A DNA stretch of 64,000 nt, taken from contig CAXFZM010000209.1 of the NCBI GenBank assembly GCA_964007475.1, positions 186,001-250,000 on the forward strand, given 5' to 3'. Every line of letters starts with the position of its first letter. The first letter of the stretch is position 1. Position numbers and translations under genes: made by a program. This document shows positions 13,501 through 27,457 of this stretch, one piece after another. The DNA comes from Hybos culiciformis. Taxonomy: Eukaryota; Arthropoda; Insecta; Diptera; Hybotidae. The notes under the pieces were generated by a model. That model was given only the letters and a program-made list of their open reading frames with translations. It made no database searches and had not been told where the DNA came from.

Positions 13501-16500
13501 TATTTTCTAAAACAATTTTTTTTTAGATTAAAATTCATAAAATTACGCTTCTTTTGACATTAAAAAAATTAAAATCGATGCACTGGTTCGCGAGCTATGA
13601 GCTCTCAAAGTTGAGAAAGAAAATTTTACATATTTAGTATGGAAAAATCGCCTTTCGACGGTTTTTAGGCTCTAGCTCAAAAACCAAAAAATATTTTCTA
13701 AAACAATTTTTTTTTAGATTAAAATTCATAAAATTACGCTTCTTTTGGCATTTAAAAAATTAAAATCGATGCACTGGTTCGCGAGTTATGAGCTCTCAAA
13801 GTTGAGAAAGAAAATTTTACATATTTAGTATGAAAAAATCGCCTTTCGACGGTTTTTAGGCTCTAGCTCAAAAACCAAAAAATATTTTCTAAAATAATTT
13901 TTTTTTAGATTAAAATTCATAAAATTACGCTTCTTTTGGCATTTAAAAAATTAAAATCGATGCACTGGTTCGCGAGCTATGAGCTCTCAAAGTTGAGAAA
14001 GAAAATTTTACATATTTAGTATGAAAAAATCGCCTTTCGACTCTAGCTCAAAAACCAAAAAATATTTTCTAAAACAATTTTGTTTTAGATTAAAATTCAT
14101 AAAATTACGCTTCTTTTGGCATTTAAAAAATTTAAATCGATGCACTGGTTCGCGAGCTATGACCTCTCAAAGTTGAGAAAGAAAATTTTACATATTTAGT
14201 ATGGAAAAATCGCCTTTCGACGGTTTCTAGGCTCTAGCTCAAAAACCAAAAAATATTTTCTAAAACAATTTTTTTTTAGATTAAAATTCATAAAATTACG
14301 CTTCTTTTGGCATTTAAAAAATTAAAATCGATACACTGGTTCGCGAGCTATGAGCTCTCAAAGTTGAGAAAGAAAATTTTACATATTTAGTATGAAAAAA
14401 TCGCCTTTCGACGGTTTTTAGGCTCTAACTCAAAAACCAAAAAATATTTTCTAAAACAATTTTTTTTAGATTAAAATTCATAAAATTATGCTTCTTTTGG
14501 CATTTAAAAAATTAAAATCTATGCACTGGTTCGCGAGCTATGAGCTCTCAAAGTTGAGAAAGAAAATTTTACATATTTAGTATGAAAAAATCGCCTTTCG
14601 ACGGTTTTTAGGCTCTAGCTCAAAAACCAAAAAATATTTTCTAAAACAATTTTTTTTAGATTAAAATTCACAAAATTACGCTTCTTTTGGCATTTAAAAA
14701 ATTAAAATCGATGCACTGGTTCGCGAGCTAGGAGCTCTCAAAGTTGAGAAAGAAAATTTTACATATTTAGTATGAAAAAATCGCCTTTCGACTCTAGCTC
14801 AAAAACCAAAAAATATTTTCTAAAACAATTTTGTTTTAGATTAAAATTCATAAAATTACGCTTCTTTTGGCATTTAAAAAATTAAAATCGATTCACTGGT
14901 TCGCGAGCTATGAGCTCTCAAAGTTGAGAAAGTAAATTTTACATATTTAGTATGGAAAAATCGCCTTTCGACGGTTTTTAGGCTCTAGCTCAAAAACCAA
15001 AAAATATTTTCTAAAACAATTTTTTTTTAGATTAAAATTCATAAAATTACGCTTCTTTTGGCATTTAAAAAATTAAAATCGATGCACTGGTTCGCGAGCT
15101 ATTAGGTCTCAAAGTTGAGAAAGAAAATTTTACATATTTAGTATGAAAAAATCGCCTTTCGACGGTTTTTAGGCTCTAGCTCAAAAACCAAAAAATATTT
15201 TCTGAAACAATTTTTTTTTAGATTAAAATTCATAAAATTACGCTTCTTTCGGCATTTAAAAAATTAAAATCGATGCACTGGTTCGCGAGCTATGACCTCT
15301 CAAAGTTGAGAAAGAAAATTTTACATATTTAGTATGGAAAAATCGCCTTTCGACGGTTTTTAGGCTCTAGCTCAAAAACCAAAAAATATTTTCTAAAACA
15401 ATTTTTTTTTAGATTAAAATTCATAAAATTACGCTTCTTTTGGCATTTAAAAAATTAAAATCGATGCACTGATTCGCGAGCTATGAGCTCTCAAAGTTGA
15501 GAAAGAAAATTTTACATATTTAGTATGAAAAAATCGCCTTTCGACGGTTTTTAGGCTCTAGCTCAAAAACCAAAAAATATTTTCTAAAACAATTTTTTTT
15601 TAGATTAAAATTCATAAAATTACGCTTCTTTCGGCATTTAAAAAATTAAAATCGATGCACTGATTCGCGAGCTATGACCTCTCAAAGTTGAGAAAGAAAA
15701 TTTTACATATTTAGTATGGAAAAATCGCCTTTCGACAGTTTTTAGGCTCTAGCTCAAAAACCAAAAAATATTTTCTAAAACAATTTTTTTTTAGATTAAA
15801 ATTCATAAAATTACGCTTCTTTTGGCATTTAAAAAATTAAAATCGATGCACTGGTTCACGAGCTATGAGCTCTCAAAGTTGACAAAGAAAATTTTACATA
15901 TTTAGTATGAAAAAATCGCCTTTCGACGGTTATTAGGCTCTAGCTCAAAAACCAAAAAATATTTTCTAAAACAATTTTTTTTAGATTAAAATTCATAAAA
16001 TTATGCTTCTTTTGGCATTTAAAAAATTAAAATCTATGCACTGGTTCGCGAGCTATGAGCTCTCAAAGTTGAGAAAGAAAATTTTACATATTTAGTATGA
16101 AAAAATCGTCTTTCGACGGTTTTTAGGCTCTAGCTCAAAAACCAAAAAATATTTTCTAAAACAATTTTTTTTAGATTAAAATTCACAAAATTACGCTTCT
16201 TTTGGCATTTAAAAAATTAAAATCGATGGACTGGTTCGCGAGCTATGAGCTCTCAAAGTTGAGAAAGAAAATTTTACATATTTAGTATGAAAAAATCGCT
16301 TTTCGACGGTTTTTAGGCTCTAGCTCAAAAACCAAAAAATATTTTATAAAACAATTTTTTTTTAGATTAAAATTCATAAAATTACGCTTCTTTTGGCATT
16401 TAAAAAATTAAAATCGATGCACTGATTCGCGAGCTATGAGCTCCCAAATTGAGAAAGAAAATTTTACATATTTAGTATGAAAAAATCGCTTTTCGACGGT

Positions 16501-19500
16501 TTTTAGGCTCTAGCTCAAAAACCAAAAAATATTTTCTAAAACAATTTTTTTTAGATTAAAATTCATAAAATTACGCTTCTTTCGGCATTTAAAAAATTAA
16601 AATCGATGCACTGGTTCGCGAGCTATGAGCTCTCAAAGTTGAGAAAGAAAATTTTACATATTTAGTATGAAAAAATCGCCTTTCGACGGTTTTTAGGCTC
16701 TAGCTCAAAAACCAAAAAATATTTTATAAAACAATTTTTTTTTAGATTAAAATTCATAAAATTACGCTTCTTTTGGCATTTAAAAAATTAAAATCGATGC
16801 ACTGGTTCGCGAGCTATGAGCTCTCAAAGTTGAGAAAGAAAATTTTACTTTTTTAGTATGAAAAAATCGCCTTTCGACGGTTTTTAGGCTCTAGCTCAAA
16901 AACCAAAAAATATTTTATAAAACAATTTTTTTTTTAGATTAAAATTCATAAAATTACGCTTCTTTTGGCATTTAAAAAATTAAAAGCGATGCACTGATTC
17001 GCGAGCTATGAGCTCTCAAAGTTGAGAAAGAAAATTTTACATATTTAGTACGAAAAAATCGACTTTCGACGGTTTTTAGGCTCTAGCTCAAAAACCAAAA
17101 AATATTTTCTAAAACAATTTTTTTTTAGGTTAAAATTCATAAAATTACGCTTCTTTTGGCATTTAAAAAAATAAAATCGATGCACTGGTTCGCGAGCTAT
17201 GAGCTCTCAAAGTTGAGAAAGAAAATTTTACATATTTAGTATCAAAAAATCGCCTTTCGACGGTTTTTAGGCTCTAGCTCAAAAACAAAAAATATTTTCT
17301 AAAACAATTTTTTTTTAGTAAAAAAAAAAAATTCATAAAATTACGCTTCTTTTGGCGTTAAAAAAATTAAAATCGATGCACTGGTTCGCGAGCTATGAGC
17401 TCTCAAAGTTGAGAAAGAAAATTTTACTTTTTTAGTATGAAAAAATCGCCTTTCGACGGTTTTTAGGCTCTAGCTCAAAAACCAAAAAATATTTTATAAA
17501 ACAATTTTTTTTTAGATTAAAATTCATAAAATTACGCTTCTTTTGGCATTTAAAAAATTAAAATCGATGCATTGGTTCGCGAGCTATGAGCTCTCAAAGT
17601 TGAGAAAAAAATTTTACATATTTAGTATGGAAAAATCGCCTTTCGACGGTTTTTAGGCTCTAGCTCAAAAACAAAAAATATTTTCTAAAACAATTTTTTT
17701 TAGATTAAAATTCATAAAATTACGCTTCTTTCGGCATTTAAAAAATTAAAATCGATGCACTGGTTCGCGAGCTATGAGCTCTCAAAGTTGAGAAAGAAAA
17801 TTTTACATATTTAGTATGAAAAAATCGCCTTTCGACGGTTTTTAGGCTCTAGCTCAAAAACCAAAAAATATTTTCTAAAACAATTTTTTTTTAGATTAAA
17901 ATTCATAAAATTACGCTTCTTTTGACATTAAAAAAATTAAAATCGATGCACTGGTTCGCGAGCTATGAGATCTCAAAGTTGAGAAAGAAAATTTTACATA
18001 TTTAGTATGAAAAAATCGCCTTTCGACAGTTTTTAGGCTCTAGCTCAAAAACCAAAAAATATTTTCTAAAACAATTTTTTTTTAGATTAAAATTCATAAA
18101 ATTACGCTTCTTTTGGCATTTAAAAAATTAAAATCGATGCACTGGTTCGCGAGCTATGAGCTCTCAAAGTTGAGAAAGAAAATTTTACATATTTAGTATG
18201 AAAAAATCGCCTTTCGACTCTAGCTCAAAAACCAAAAAATATTTTCTAAAACAATTTTGTTTTAGATTAAAATTCATAAAATTACGCTTCTTTTGGCATT
18301 TAAAAAATTAAAATCGATTCACTGGTTCGCGAGCTATGAGCTCTCAAAGTTGAGAAAGACAATTTTACATATTTAGTATGGAAAAATCGCCTTTCGACGG
18401 TTTTTAGGCTCTAGCTCAAAAACCAAAAAATATTTATCTAAAACAATTCTTTTTAGATTAAAATTCACAAAATTACGCTTCTTTTGGCATTTAAAAAATT
18501 AAAATCGATGCACTGGTTCGCGAGCTATGAGCTCTCAAAGTTGAGAAAGAAAATTTTACATATTTAGTATGAAAAAATCGCCTTTCGACTCTAGCTCAAA
18601 AACCAAAAAATATTTTCTAAAACAATTTTGTTTTAGATTAAAATTCATAAAATTACGCTTCTTTTGGCATTTAAAAAATTAAAATCGATTCACTGGTTCG
18701 CGAGCTATGAGCTCTCAAAGTTGAGAAAGAAAATTTTACATATTTAGTATGGAAAAATCGGCTTTCGACGGTTTTTAGGCTCTAGCTCAAAAACCAAAAT
18801 ATATTTTCTAAAACAATCTTTTTTTCGATTAAAATTCATAAAATTACGCTTCTTTTGGCATTTAAAAAATTAAAATCGATGCACTGGTTCGCGAGCTATG
18901 AGCTCTCAAAGTTGAGAAAGAAAATTTTACATATTTAGTATGAAAAAATCGCCTTTCGACGGTTTTTAGGCTCTAGCTCCAAAACCAAAAAATATTTTCT
19001 AAAACAATTTTTTTTTAGATTAAAATTCATAAAATTACGCTTCTTTTGACATTAAAAAAATTAAAATCGATGCACTGGTTCGCGAGCTATGAGCTCTCAA
19101 AGTTGAGAAAGAAAATTTTACATATTTAGTATGGAAAAATCGCCTTTCGACGGTTTTTAGGCTCTAGCTCAAAAACCAAAAAATATTTTCTAAAACAATT
19201 TTTTTTTAGATTAAAATTCATAAAATTACGCTTCTTTTGGCATTTAAAAAATTAAAATCGATGCACTGGTTCGCGAGTTATGAGCTCTCAAAGTTGAGAA
19301 AGAAAATTTTACATATTTAGTATGAAAAAATCGCCTTTCGACGGTTTTTAGGCTCTAGCTCAAAAACCAAAAAATATTTTCTAAAATAATTTTTTTTTAG
19401 ATTAAAATTCATAAAATTACGCTTCTTTTGGCATTTAAAAAATTAAAATCGATGCACTGGTTCGCGAGCTATGAGCTCTCAAAGTTGAGAAAGAAAATTT

Positions 19501-22500
19501 TACATATTTAGTATGAAAAAATCGCCTTTCGACTCTAGCTCAAAAACCAAAAAATATTTTCTAAAACAATTTTGTTTTAGATTAAAATTCATAAAATTAC
19601 GCTTCTTTTGGCATTTAAAAAATTAAAATCGATGCACTGGTTCGCGAGCTATGACCTCTCAAAGTTGAGAAAGAAAATTTTACATATTTAGTATGGAAAA
19701 ATCGCCTTTCGACGGTTTCTAGGCTCTAGCTCAAAAACCAAAAAATATTTTCTAAAACAATTTTTTTTTAGATTAAAATTCATAAAATTACGCTTCTTTT
19801 GGCATTTAAAAAATTAAAATCGATACACTGGTTCGCGAGCTATGAGCTCTCAAAGTTGAGAAAGAAAATTTTACATATTTAGTATGAAAAAATCGCCTTT
19901 CGACGGTTTTTAGGCTCTAGCTCAAAAACCAAAAAATATTTTCTAAAACAATTTTTTTTTAGATTAAAATTCATAAAATTATGCTTCTTTTGGCATTTAA
20001 AAAATTAAAATCTATGCACTGGTTCGCGAGCTATGAGCTCTCAAAGTTGAGAAAGAAAATTTTACATATTTAGTATGAAAAAATCGCCTTTCGACGGTTT
20101 TTAGGCTCTAGCTCAAAAACCAAAAAATATTTTCTAAAACAATTTTTTTTAGATTAAAATTCACAAAATTACGCTTCTTTTGGCATTTAAAAAATTAAAA
20201 TCGATGCACTGGTTCGCGAGCTAGGAGCTCTCAAAGTTGAGAAAGAAAATTTTACATATTTAGTATGAAAAAATCGCCTTTCGACTCTAGCTCAAAAACC
20301 AAAAAATATTTTCTAAAACAATTTTGTTTTAGATTAAAATTCATAAAATTACGCTTCTTTTGGCATTTAAAAAATTAAAATCGATTCACTGGTTCGCGAG
20401 CTATGAGCTCTCAAAGTTGAGAAAGTAAATTTTACATATTTAGTATGGAAAAATCGCCTTTCGACGGTTTTTAGGCTCTAGCTCAAAAACCAAAAAATAT
20501 TTTCTAAAACAATTTTTTTTTAGATTAAAATTCATAAAATTACGCTTCTTTTGGCATTTAAAAAATTAAAATCGATGCACTGGTTCGCGAGCTATTAGGT
20601 CTCAAAGTTGAGAAAGAAAATTTTACATATTTAGTATGAAAAAATCGCCTTTCGACGGTTTTTAGGCTCTAGCTCAAAAACCAAAAAATATTTTCTAAAA
20701 CAATTTTTTTTTAGATTAAAATTCATAAAATTACGCTTCTTTCGGCATTTAAAAAATTAAAATCGATGCACTGGTTCGCGAGCTATGACCTCTCAAAGTT
20801 GAGAAAGAAAATTTTACATATTTAGTATGGAAAAATCGCCTTTCGACGGTTTTTAGGCTCTAGCTCAAAAACCAAAAAATATTTTCTAAAACAATTTTTT
20901 TTTAGATTAAAATTCATAAAATTACGCTTCTTTTGGCATTTAAAAAATTAAAATCGATGCACTGATTCGCGAGCTATGAGCTCTCAAAGTTGAGAAAGAA
21001 AATTTTACATATTTAGTATGAAAAAATCGCCTTTCGACGGTTTTTAGGCTCTAGCTCAAAAACCAAAAAATATTTTCTAAAACAATTTTTTTTTAGATTA
21101 AAATTCATAAAATTACGCTTCTTTCGGCATTTAAAAAATTAAAATCGATGCACTGGTTCGCGAGCTATGACCTCTCAAAGTTGAGAAAGAAAATTTTACA
21201 TATTTAGTATGGAAAAATCGCCTTTCGACAGTTTTTAGGCTCTAGCTCAAAAACCAAAAAATATTTTCTAAAACAATTTTTTTTTAGATTAAAATTCATA
21301 AAATTACGCTTCTTTTGGCATTTAAAAAATTAAAATCGATGCACTGGTTCACGAGCTATGAGCTCTCAAAGTTGACAAAGAAAATTTTACATATTTAGTA
21401 TGAAAAAATCGCCTTTCGACGGTTATTAGGCTCTAGCTCAAAAACCAAAAAATATTTTCTAAAACAATTTTTTTTAGATTAAAATTCATAAAATTATGCT
21501 TCTTTTGGCATTTAAAAAATTAAAATCTATGCACTGGTTCGCGAGCTATGAGCTCTCAAAGTTGAGAAAGAAAATTTTACATATTTAGTATGAAAAAATC
21601 GCTTTTCGACGGTTTTTAGGCTCTAGCTCAAAAACCAAAAAATATTTTATAAAACAATTTTTTTTTAGATTAAAATTCATAAAATTACGCTTCTTTTGGC
21701 ATTTAAAAAATTAAAATCGATGGACTGGTTCGCGAGCTATGAGCTCTCAAAGTTGAGAAAGAAAATTTTACATATTTAGTATGAAAAAATCGTCTTTCGA
21801 CGGTTTTTAGGCTCTAGCTCAAAAACCAAAAAATATTTTCTAAAACAATTTTTTTTAGATTAAAATTCACAAAATTACGCTTCTTTTGGCATTTAAAAAA
21901 TTAAAATCGATGGACTGGTTCGCGAGCTATGAGCTCTCAAAGTTGAGAAAGAAAATTTTACATATTTAGTATGAAAAAATCGCTTTTCGACGGTTTTTAG
22001 GCTCTAGCTCAAAAACCAAAAAATATTTTATAAAACAATTTTTTTTTAGATTAAAATTCATAAAATTACGCTTCTTTTGGCATTTAAAAAATTAAAAGCG
22101 ATGCACTGATTCGCGAGCTATGAGCTCTCAAAAAAAAATTTTACATATTTAGTACGAAAAAATCGCCTTTCGACGGTTTTTAGGCTCTAGCTCAAAAACC
22201 AAAAAATATTTTCTAAAACAATTTTTTTTAGATTAAAATTCATAAAATTACGCTTCTTTCGGCATTTAAAAAATTAAAATCGATGCACTGGTTCGCGAGC
22301 TATGAGCTCTCAAAGTTGAGAAAGAAAATTTTACATATTTAGTATGAAAAAATCGCCTTTCGACGGTTTTTAGGCTCTAGCTCAAAAACCAAAAAATATT
22401 TTATAAAACAATTTTTTTTTAGATTAAAATTCATAAAATTACGCTTCTTTTGGCATTTAAAAAATTAAAATCGATGCACTGGTTCGCGAGCTATGAGCTC

Positions 22501-25500
22501 TCAAAGTTGAGAAAGAAAATTTTACTTTTTTAGTATGAAAAAATCGCCTTTCGACGGTTTTTAGGCTCTAGCTCAAAAACCAAAAAATATTTTATAAAAC
22601 AATTTTTTTTTTAGATTAAAATTCATAAAATTACGCTTCTTTTGGCATTTAAAAAATTAAAAGCGATGCACTGATTCGCGAGCTATGAGCTCTCAAAGTT
22701 GAGAAAGAAAATTTTACATATTTAGTACGAAAAAATCGCCTTTCGACGGTTTTTAGGCTCTAGCTCAAAAACCAAAAAATATTTTCTAAAACAATTTTTT
22801 TTTAGGTTAAAATTCATAAAATTACGCTTCTTTTGGCATTTAAAAAATTAAAATCGATGCACTGGTTCGCGAGCTATGAGCTCTCAAAGTTGAGAAAGAA
22901 AATTTTACATATTTAGTATGAAAAAATCGCCTTTCGACTCTAGCTCAAAAACCAAAAAATATTTTCTAAAACAATTTTGTTTTAGATTAAAATTCATAAA
23001 ATTACGCTTCTTTTGGCATTTAAAAAATTAAAATCGATTCACTGGTTCGCGAGCTATGAGCTCTCAAAGTTGAGAAAGAAAATTTTACATATTTAGTATG
23101 GAAAAATCGGCTTTCGACGGTTTTTAGGCTCTAGCTCAAAAACCAAAATATATTTTCTAAAACAATTTTTTTTTCGATTAAAATTCATAAAATTACGCTT
23201 CTTTTGGCATTTAAAAAATTAAAATCGATGCACTGGTTCGCGAGCTATGAGCTCTCAAAGTTGAGAAAGAAAATTTTACATATTTAGTATGAAAAAATCG
23301 CCTTTCGACGGTTTTTAGGCTCTAGCTCCAAAACCAAAAAATATTTTCTAAAACAATTTTTTTTTAGATTAAAATTCATAAAATTACGCTTCTTTTGACA
23401 TTAAAAAAATTAAAATCGATGCACTGGTTCGCGAGCTATGAGCTCTCAAAGTTGAGAAAGAAAATTTTACATATTTAGTATGGAAAAATCGCCTTTCGAC
23501 GGTTTTTAGGCTCTAGCTCAAAAACCAAAAAATATTTTCTAAAACAATTTTTTTTTAGATTAAAATTCATAAAATTACGCTTCTTTTGGCATTTAAAAAA
23601 TTAAAATCGATGCACTGGTTCGCGAGTTATGAGCTCTCAAAGTTGAGAAAGAAAATTTTACATATTTAGTATGAAAAAATCGCCTTTCGACGGTTTTTAG
23701 GCTCTAGCTCAAAAACCAAAAAATATTTTCTAAAATAATTTTTTTTTAGATTAAAATTCATAAAATTACGCTTCTTTTGGCATTTAAAAAATTAAAATCG
23801 ATGCACTGGTTCGCGAGCTATGAGCTCTCAAAGTTGAGAAAGAAAATTTTACATATTTAGTATGAAAAAATCGCCTTTCGACTCTAGCTCAAAAACCAAA
23901 AAATATTTTCTAAAACAATTTTGTTTTAGATTAAAATTCATAAAATTACGCTTCTTTTGGCATTTAAAAAATTAAAATCGATGCACTGGTTCGCGAGCTA
24001 TGACCTCTCAAAGTTGAGAAAGAAAATTTTACATATTTAGTATGGAAAAATCGCCTTTCGACGGTTTCTAGGCTCTAGCTCGAAAACCAAAAAATATTTT
24101 CTAAAACAATTTTTTTTTAGATTAAAATTCATAAAATTACGCTTCTTTTGGCATTTAAAAAATTAAAATCGATACACTGGTTCGCGAGCTATGAGCTCTC
24201 AAAGTTGAGAAAGAAAATTTTACATATTTAGTATGAAAAAATCGCCTTTCGACGGTTTTTAGGCTCTAGCTCAAAAACCAAAAAATATTTTCTAAAACAA
24301 TTTTTTTTTAGATTAAAATTCATAAAATTATGCTTCTTTTGGCATTTAAAAAATTAAAATCTATGCACTGGTTCGCGAGCTATGAGCTCTCAAAGTTGAG
24401 AAAGAAAATTTTACATATTTAGTATGAAAAAATCGCCTTTCGACGGTTTTTAGGCTCTAGCTCAAAAACCAAAAAATATTTTCTAAAACAATTTTTTTTA
24501 GATTAAAATTCACAAAATTACGCTTCTTTTGGCATTTAAAAAATTAAAATCGATGCACTGGTTCGCGAGCTAGGAGCTCTCAAAGTTGAGAAAGAAAATT
24601 TTACATATTTAGTATGAAAAAATCGCCTTTCGACTCTAGCTCAAAAACCAAAAAATATTTTCTAAAACAATTTTGTTTTAGATTAAAATTCATAAAATTA
24701 CGCTTCTTTTGGCATTTAAAAAATTAAAATCGATTCACTGGTTCGCGAGCTATGAGCTCTCAAAGTTGAGAAAGTAAATTTTACATATTTAGTATGGAAA
24801 AATCGCCTTTCGACGGTTTTTAGGCTCTAGCTCAAAAACCAAAAAATATTTTCTAAAACAATTTTTTTTTAGATTAAAATTCATAAAATTACGCTTCTTT
24901 TGGCATTTAAAAAATTAAAATCGATGCACTGGTTCGCGAGCTATTAGGTCTCAAAGTTGAGAAAGAAAATTTTACATATTTAGTATGAAAAAATCGCCTT
25001 TCGACGGTTTTTAGGCTCTAGCTCAAAAACCAAAAAATATTTTCTAAAACAATTTTTTTTTAGATTAAAATTCATAAAATTACGCTTCTTTCGGCATTTA
25101 AAAAATTAAAATCGATGCACTGGTTCGCGAGCTATGACCTCTCAAAGTTGAGAAAGAAAATTTTACATATTTAGTATGGAAAAATCGCCTTTCGACGGTT
25201 TTTAGGCTCTAGCTCAAAAACCAAAAAATATTTTCTAAAACAATTTTTTTTTAGATTAAAATTCATAAAATTACGCTTCTTTTGGCATTTAAAAAATTAA
25301 AATCGATGCACTGATTCGCGAGCTATGAGCTCTCAAAGTTGAGAAAGAAAATTTTACATATTTAGTATGAAAAAATCGCTTTTCGACGGTTTTTAGGCTC
25401 TAGCTCAAAAACCAAAAAATATTTTCTAAAACAATTTTTTTTTAGATTAAAATTCATAAAATTACGCTTCTTTCGGCATTTAAAAAATTAAAATCGATGC

Positions 25501-27457
25501 ACTGGTTCGCGAGCTATGACCTCTCAAAGTTGAGAAAGAAAATTTTACATATTTAGTATGGAAAAATCGCCTTTCGACAGTTTTTAGGCTCTAGCTCAAA
25601 AACCAAAAAATATTTTCTAAAACAATTTTTTTTTAGATTAAAATTCATAAAATTACGCTTCTTTTGGCATTTAAAAAATTAAAATCGATGCACTGGTTCA
25701 CGAGCTATGAGCTCTCAAAGTTGACAAAGAAAATTTTACATATTTAGTATGAAAAAATCGCCTTTCGACGGTTATTAGGCTCTAGCTCAAAAACCAAAAA
25801 ATATTTTCTAAAACAATTTTTTTTAGATTAAAATTCATAAAATTATGCTTCTTTTGGCATTTAAAAAATTAAAATCTATGCACTGGTTCGCGAGCTATGA
25901 GCTCTCAAAGTTGAGAAAGAAAATTTTACATATTTAGTATGAAAAAATCGTCTTTCGACGGTTTTTAGGCTCTAGCTCAAAAACCAAAAAATATTTTCTA
26001 AAACAATTTTTTTTAGATTAAAATTCACAAAATTACGCTTCTTTTGGCATTTAAAAAATTAAAATCGATGGACTGGTTCGCGAGCTATGAGCTCTCAAAG
26101 TTGAGAAAGAAAATTTTACATATTTAGTATGAAAAAATCGCTTTTCGACGGTTTTTAGGCTCTAGCTCAAAAACCAAAAAATATTTTATAAAACAATTTT
26201 TTTTTAGATTAAAATTCATAAAATTACGCTTCTTTTGGCATTTAAAAAATTAAAAGCGATGCACTGATTCGCGAGCTATGAGCTCTCAAAGTTGAGAAAG
26301 AAAATTTTACATATTTAGTACGAAAAAATCGCCTTTCGACGGTTTTTAGGCTCTAGCTCAAAAACCAAAAAATATTTTCTAAAACAATTTTTTTTAGATT
26401 AAAATTCATAAAATTACGCTTCTTTCGGCATTTAAAAAATTAAAATCGATGCACTGGTTCGCGAGCTATGAGCTCTCAAAGTTGAGAAAGAAAATTTTAC
26501 ATATTTAGTATGAAAAAATCGCCTTTCGACGGTTTTTAGGCTCTAGCTCAAAAACCAAAAAATATTTTATAAAACAATTTTTTTTTAGATTAAAATTCAT
26601 AAAATTACGCTTCTTTTGGCATTTAAAAAATTAAAATCGATGCACTGGTTCGCGAGCTATGAGCTCTCAAAGTTGAGAAAGAAAATTTTACTTTTTTAGT
26701 ATGAAAAAATCGCCTTTCGACGGTTTTTAGGCTCTAGCTCAAAAACCAAAAAATATTTTATAAAACAATTTTTTTTTTAGATTAAAATTCATAAAATTAC
26801 GCTTCTTTTGGCATTTAAAAAATTAAAAGCGATGCACTGATTCGCGAGCTATGAGCTCTCAAAGTTGAGAAAGAAAATTTTACATATTTAGTACGAAAAA
26901 ATCGCCTTTCGACGGTTTTTAGGCTCTAGCTCAAAAACCAAAAAATATTTTCTAAAACAATTTTTTTTTAGGTTAAAATTCATAAAATTACGCTTCTTTT
27001 GGCATTTAAAAAAATAAAATCGATGCACTGGTTCGCGAGATATGAGCTCTCAAAGTTGAGAAAGAAAATTTTACATATTTAGTATCAAAAAATCGCCTTT
27101 CGACGGTTTTTAGGCTCTAGCTCAAAAACCAAAAAATATTTTCTAAAACAATATTTTTTTACATTAAAATGCATAAAATTACGCTTCTTTTGGCATTTAA
27201 AAAATTAAAATCGATGCACTGGTTCGCGGGCTATGAGCTCTCAAAGTTGAGAAAGAAAATTTTACATATTTAGTAAGAAAAAATCGCCTTTCGACGGTTT
27301 TTAGGCTCTAGCTCAAAAACCAAAAAATATTTTCTAAAACAATTTTTTTTTAGATTAAAATTCATAAAATTACGCTCCTTTTGGCATTTAAAAAATTAAA
27401 ATCGATGCACTGGTTCGCGAGCTATGAGCTCTCAAAGTTGAGAAAGAAAATTTTACA
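7584..27457 (+). repeat. Irregular higher-order repeat series (3.4 to 5.5 kb spacing)
   Basis: The rare variant CTAGGAGCTC occurs at 7584, 11359, 14728, 20221 and 24570, giving spacings of 3775, 3369, 5493 and 4349 bp. An independent marker, CTAGCTCCAAAACC, at 10111, 13481, 18973 and 23322 gives 3370, 5492 and 4349. ATTAGGTCTC at 15101, 20594 and 24943 gives 5493 and 4349. The markers stay in the same order, so units share ancestry but differ by whole monomers gained or lost. Unit edges inside the series are not sharply defined. Confidence 0.8.

Larger units (their letters stand above)
1..27457 (+). repeat. Satellite block 1, about 190-bp monomers
   Basis: Uninterrupted head-to-tail array, already inside a monomer at base 1 and ending where the first LINE begins. 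Monomers are 191 bp (for example 361-551) or 180 bp (for example 5418-5597). The short form lacks an 11-bp stretch between TTCGAC and TCTAGCTC. Every unit contains the sequence TGGTTCGCGAGCTATGAG or a one-base variant, followed by CTCTCAAAGTTGAG. Variable positions include the T-tract length, CTAAAAC versus ATAAAAC, TATGAAAA versus TATGGAAA, and CGATGC versus CGATTC. Short monomers are common here. Apart from satellite and its higher-order organisation I see no gene, RNA or transposon in this block. I do not recognise the satellite family by name. Confidence 0.97.

Noticed and set aside
1..27457. CRISPR array
   Set aside because: Repeats are contiguous monomers of about 190 bp without unique spacers, and there are no cas genes.
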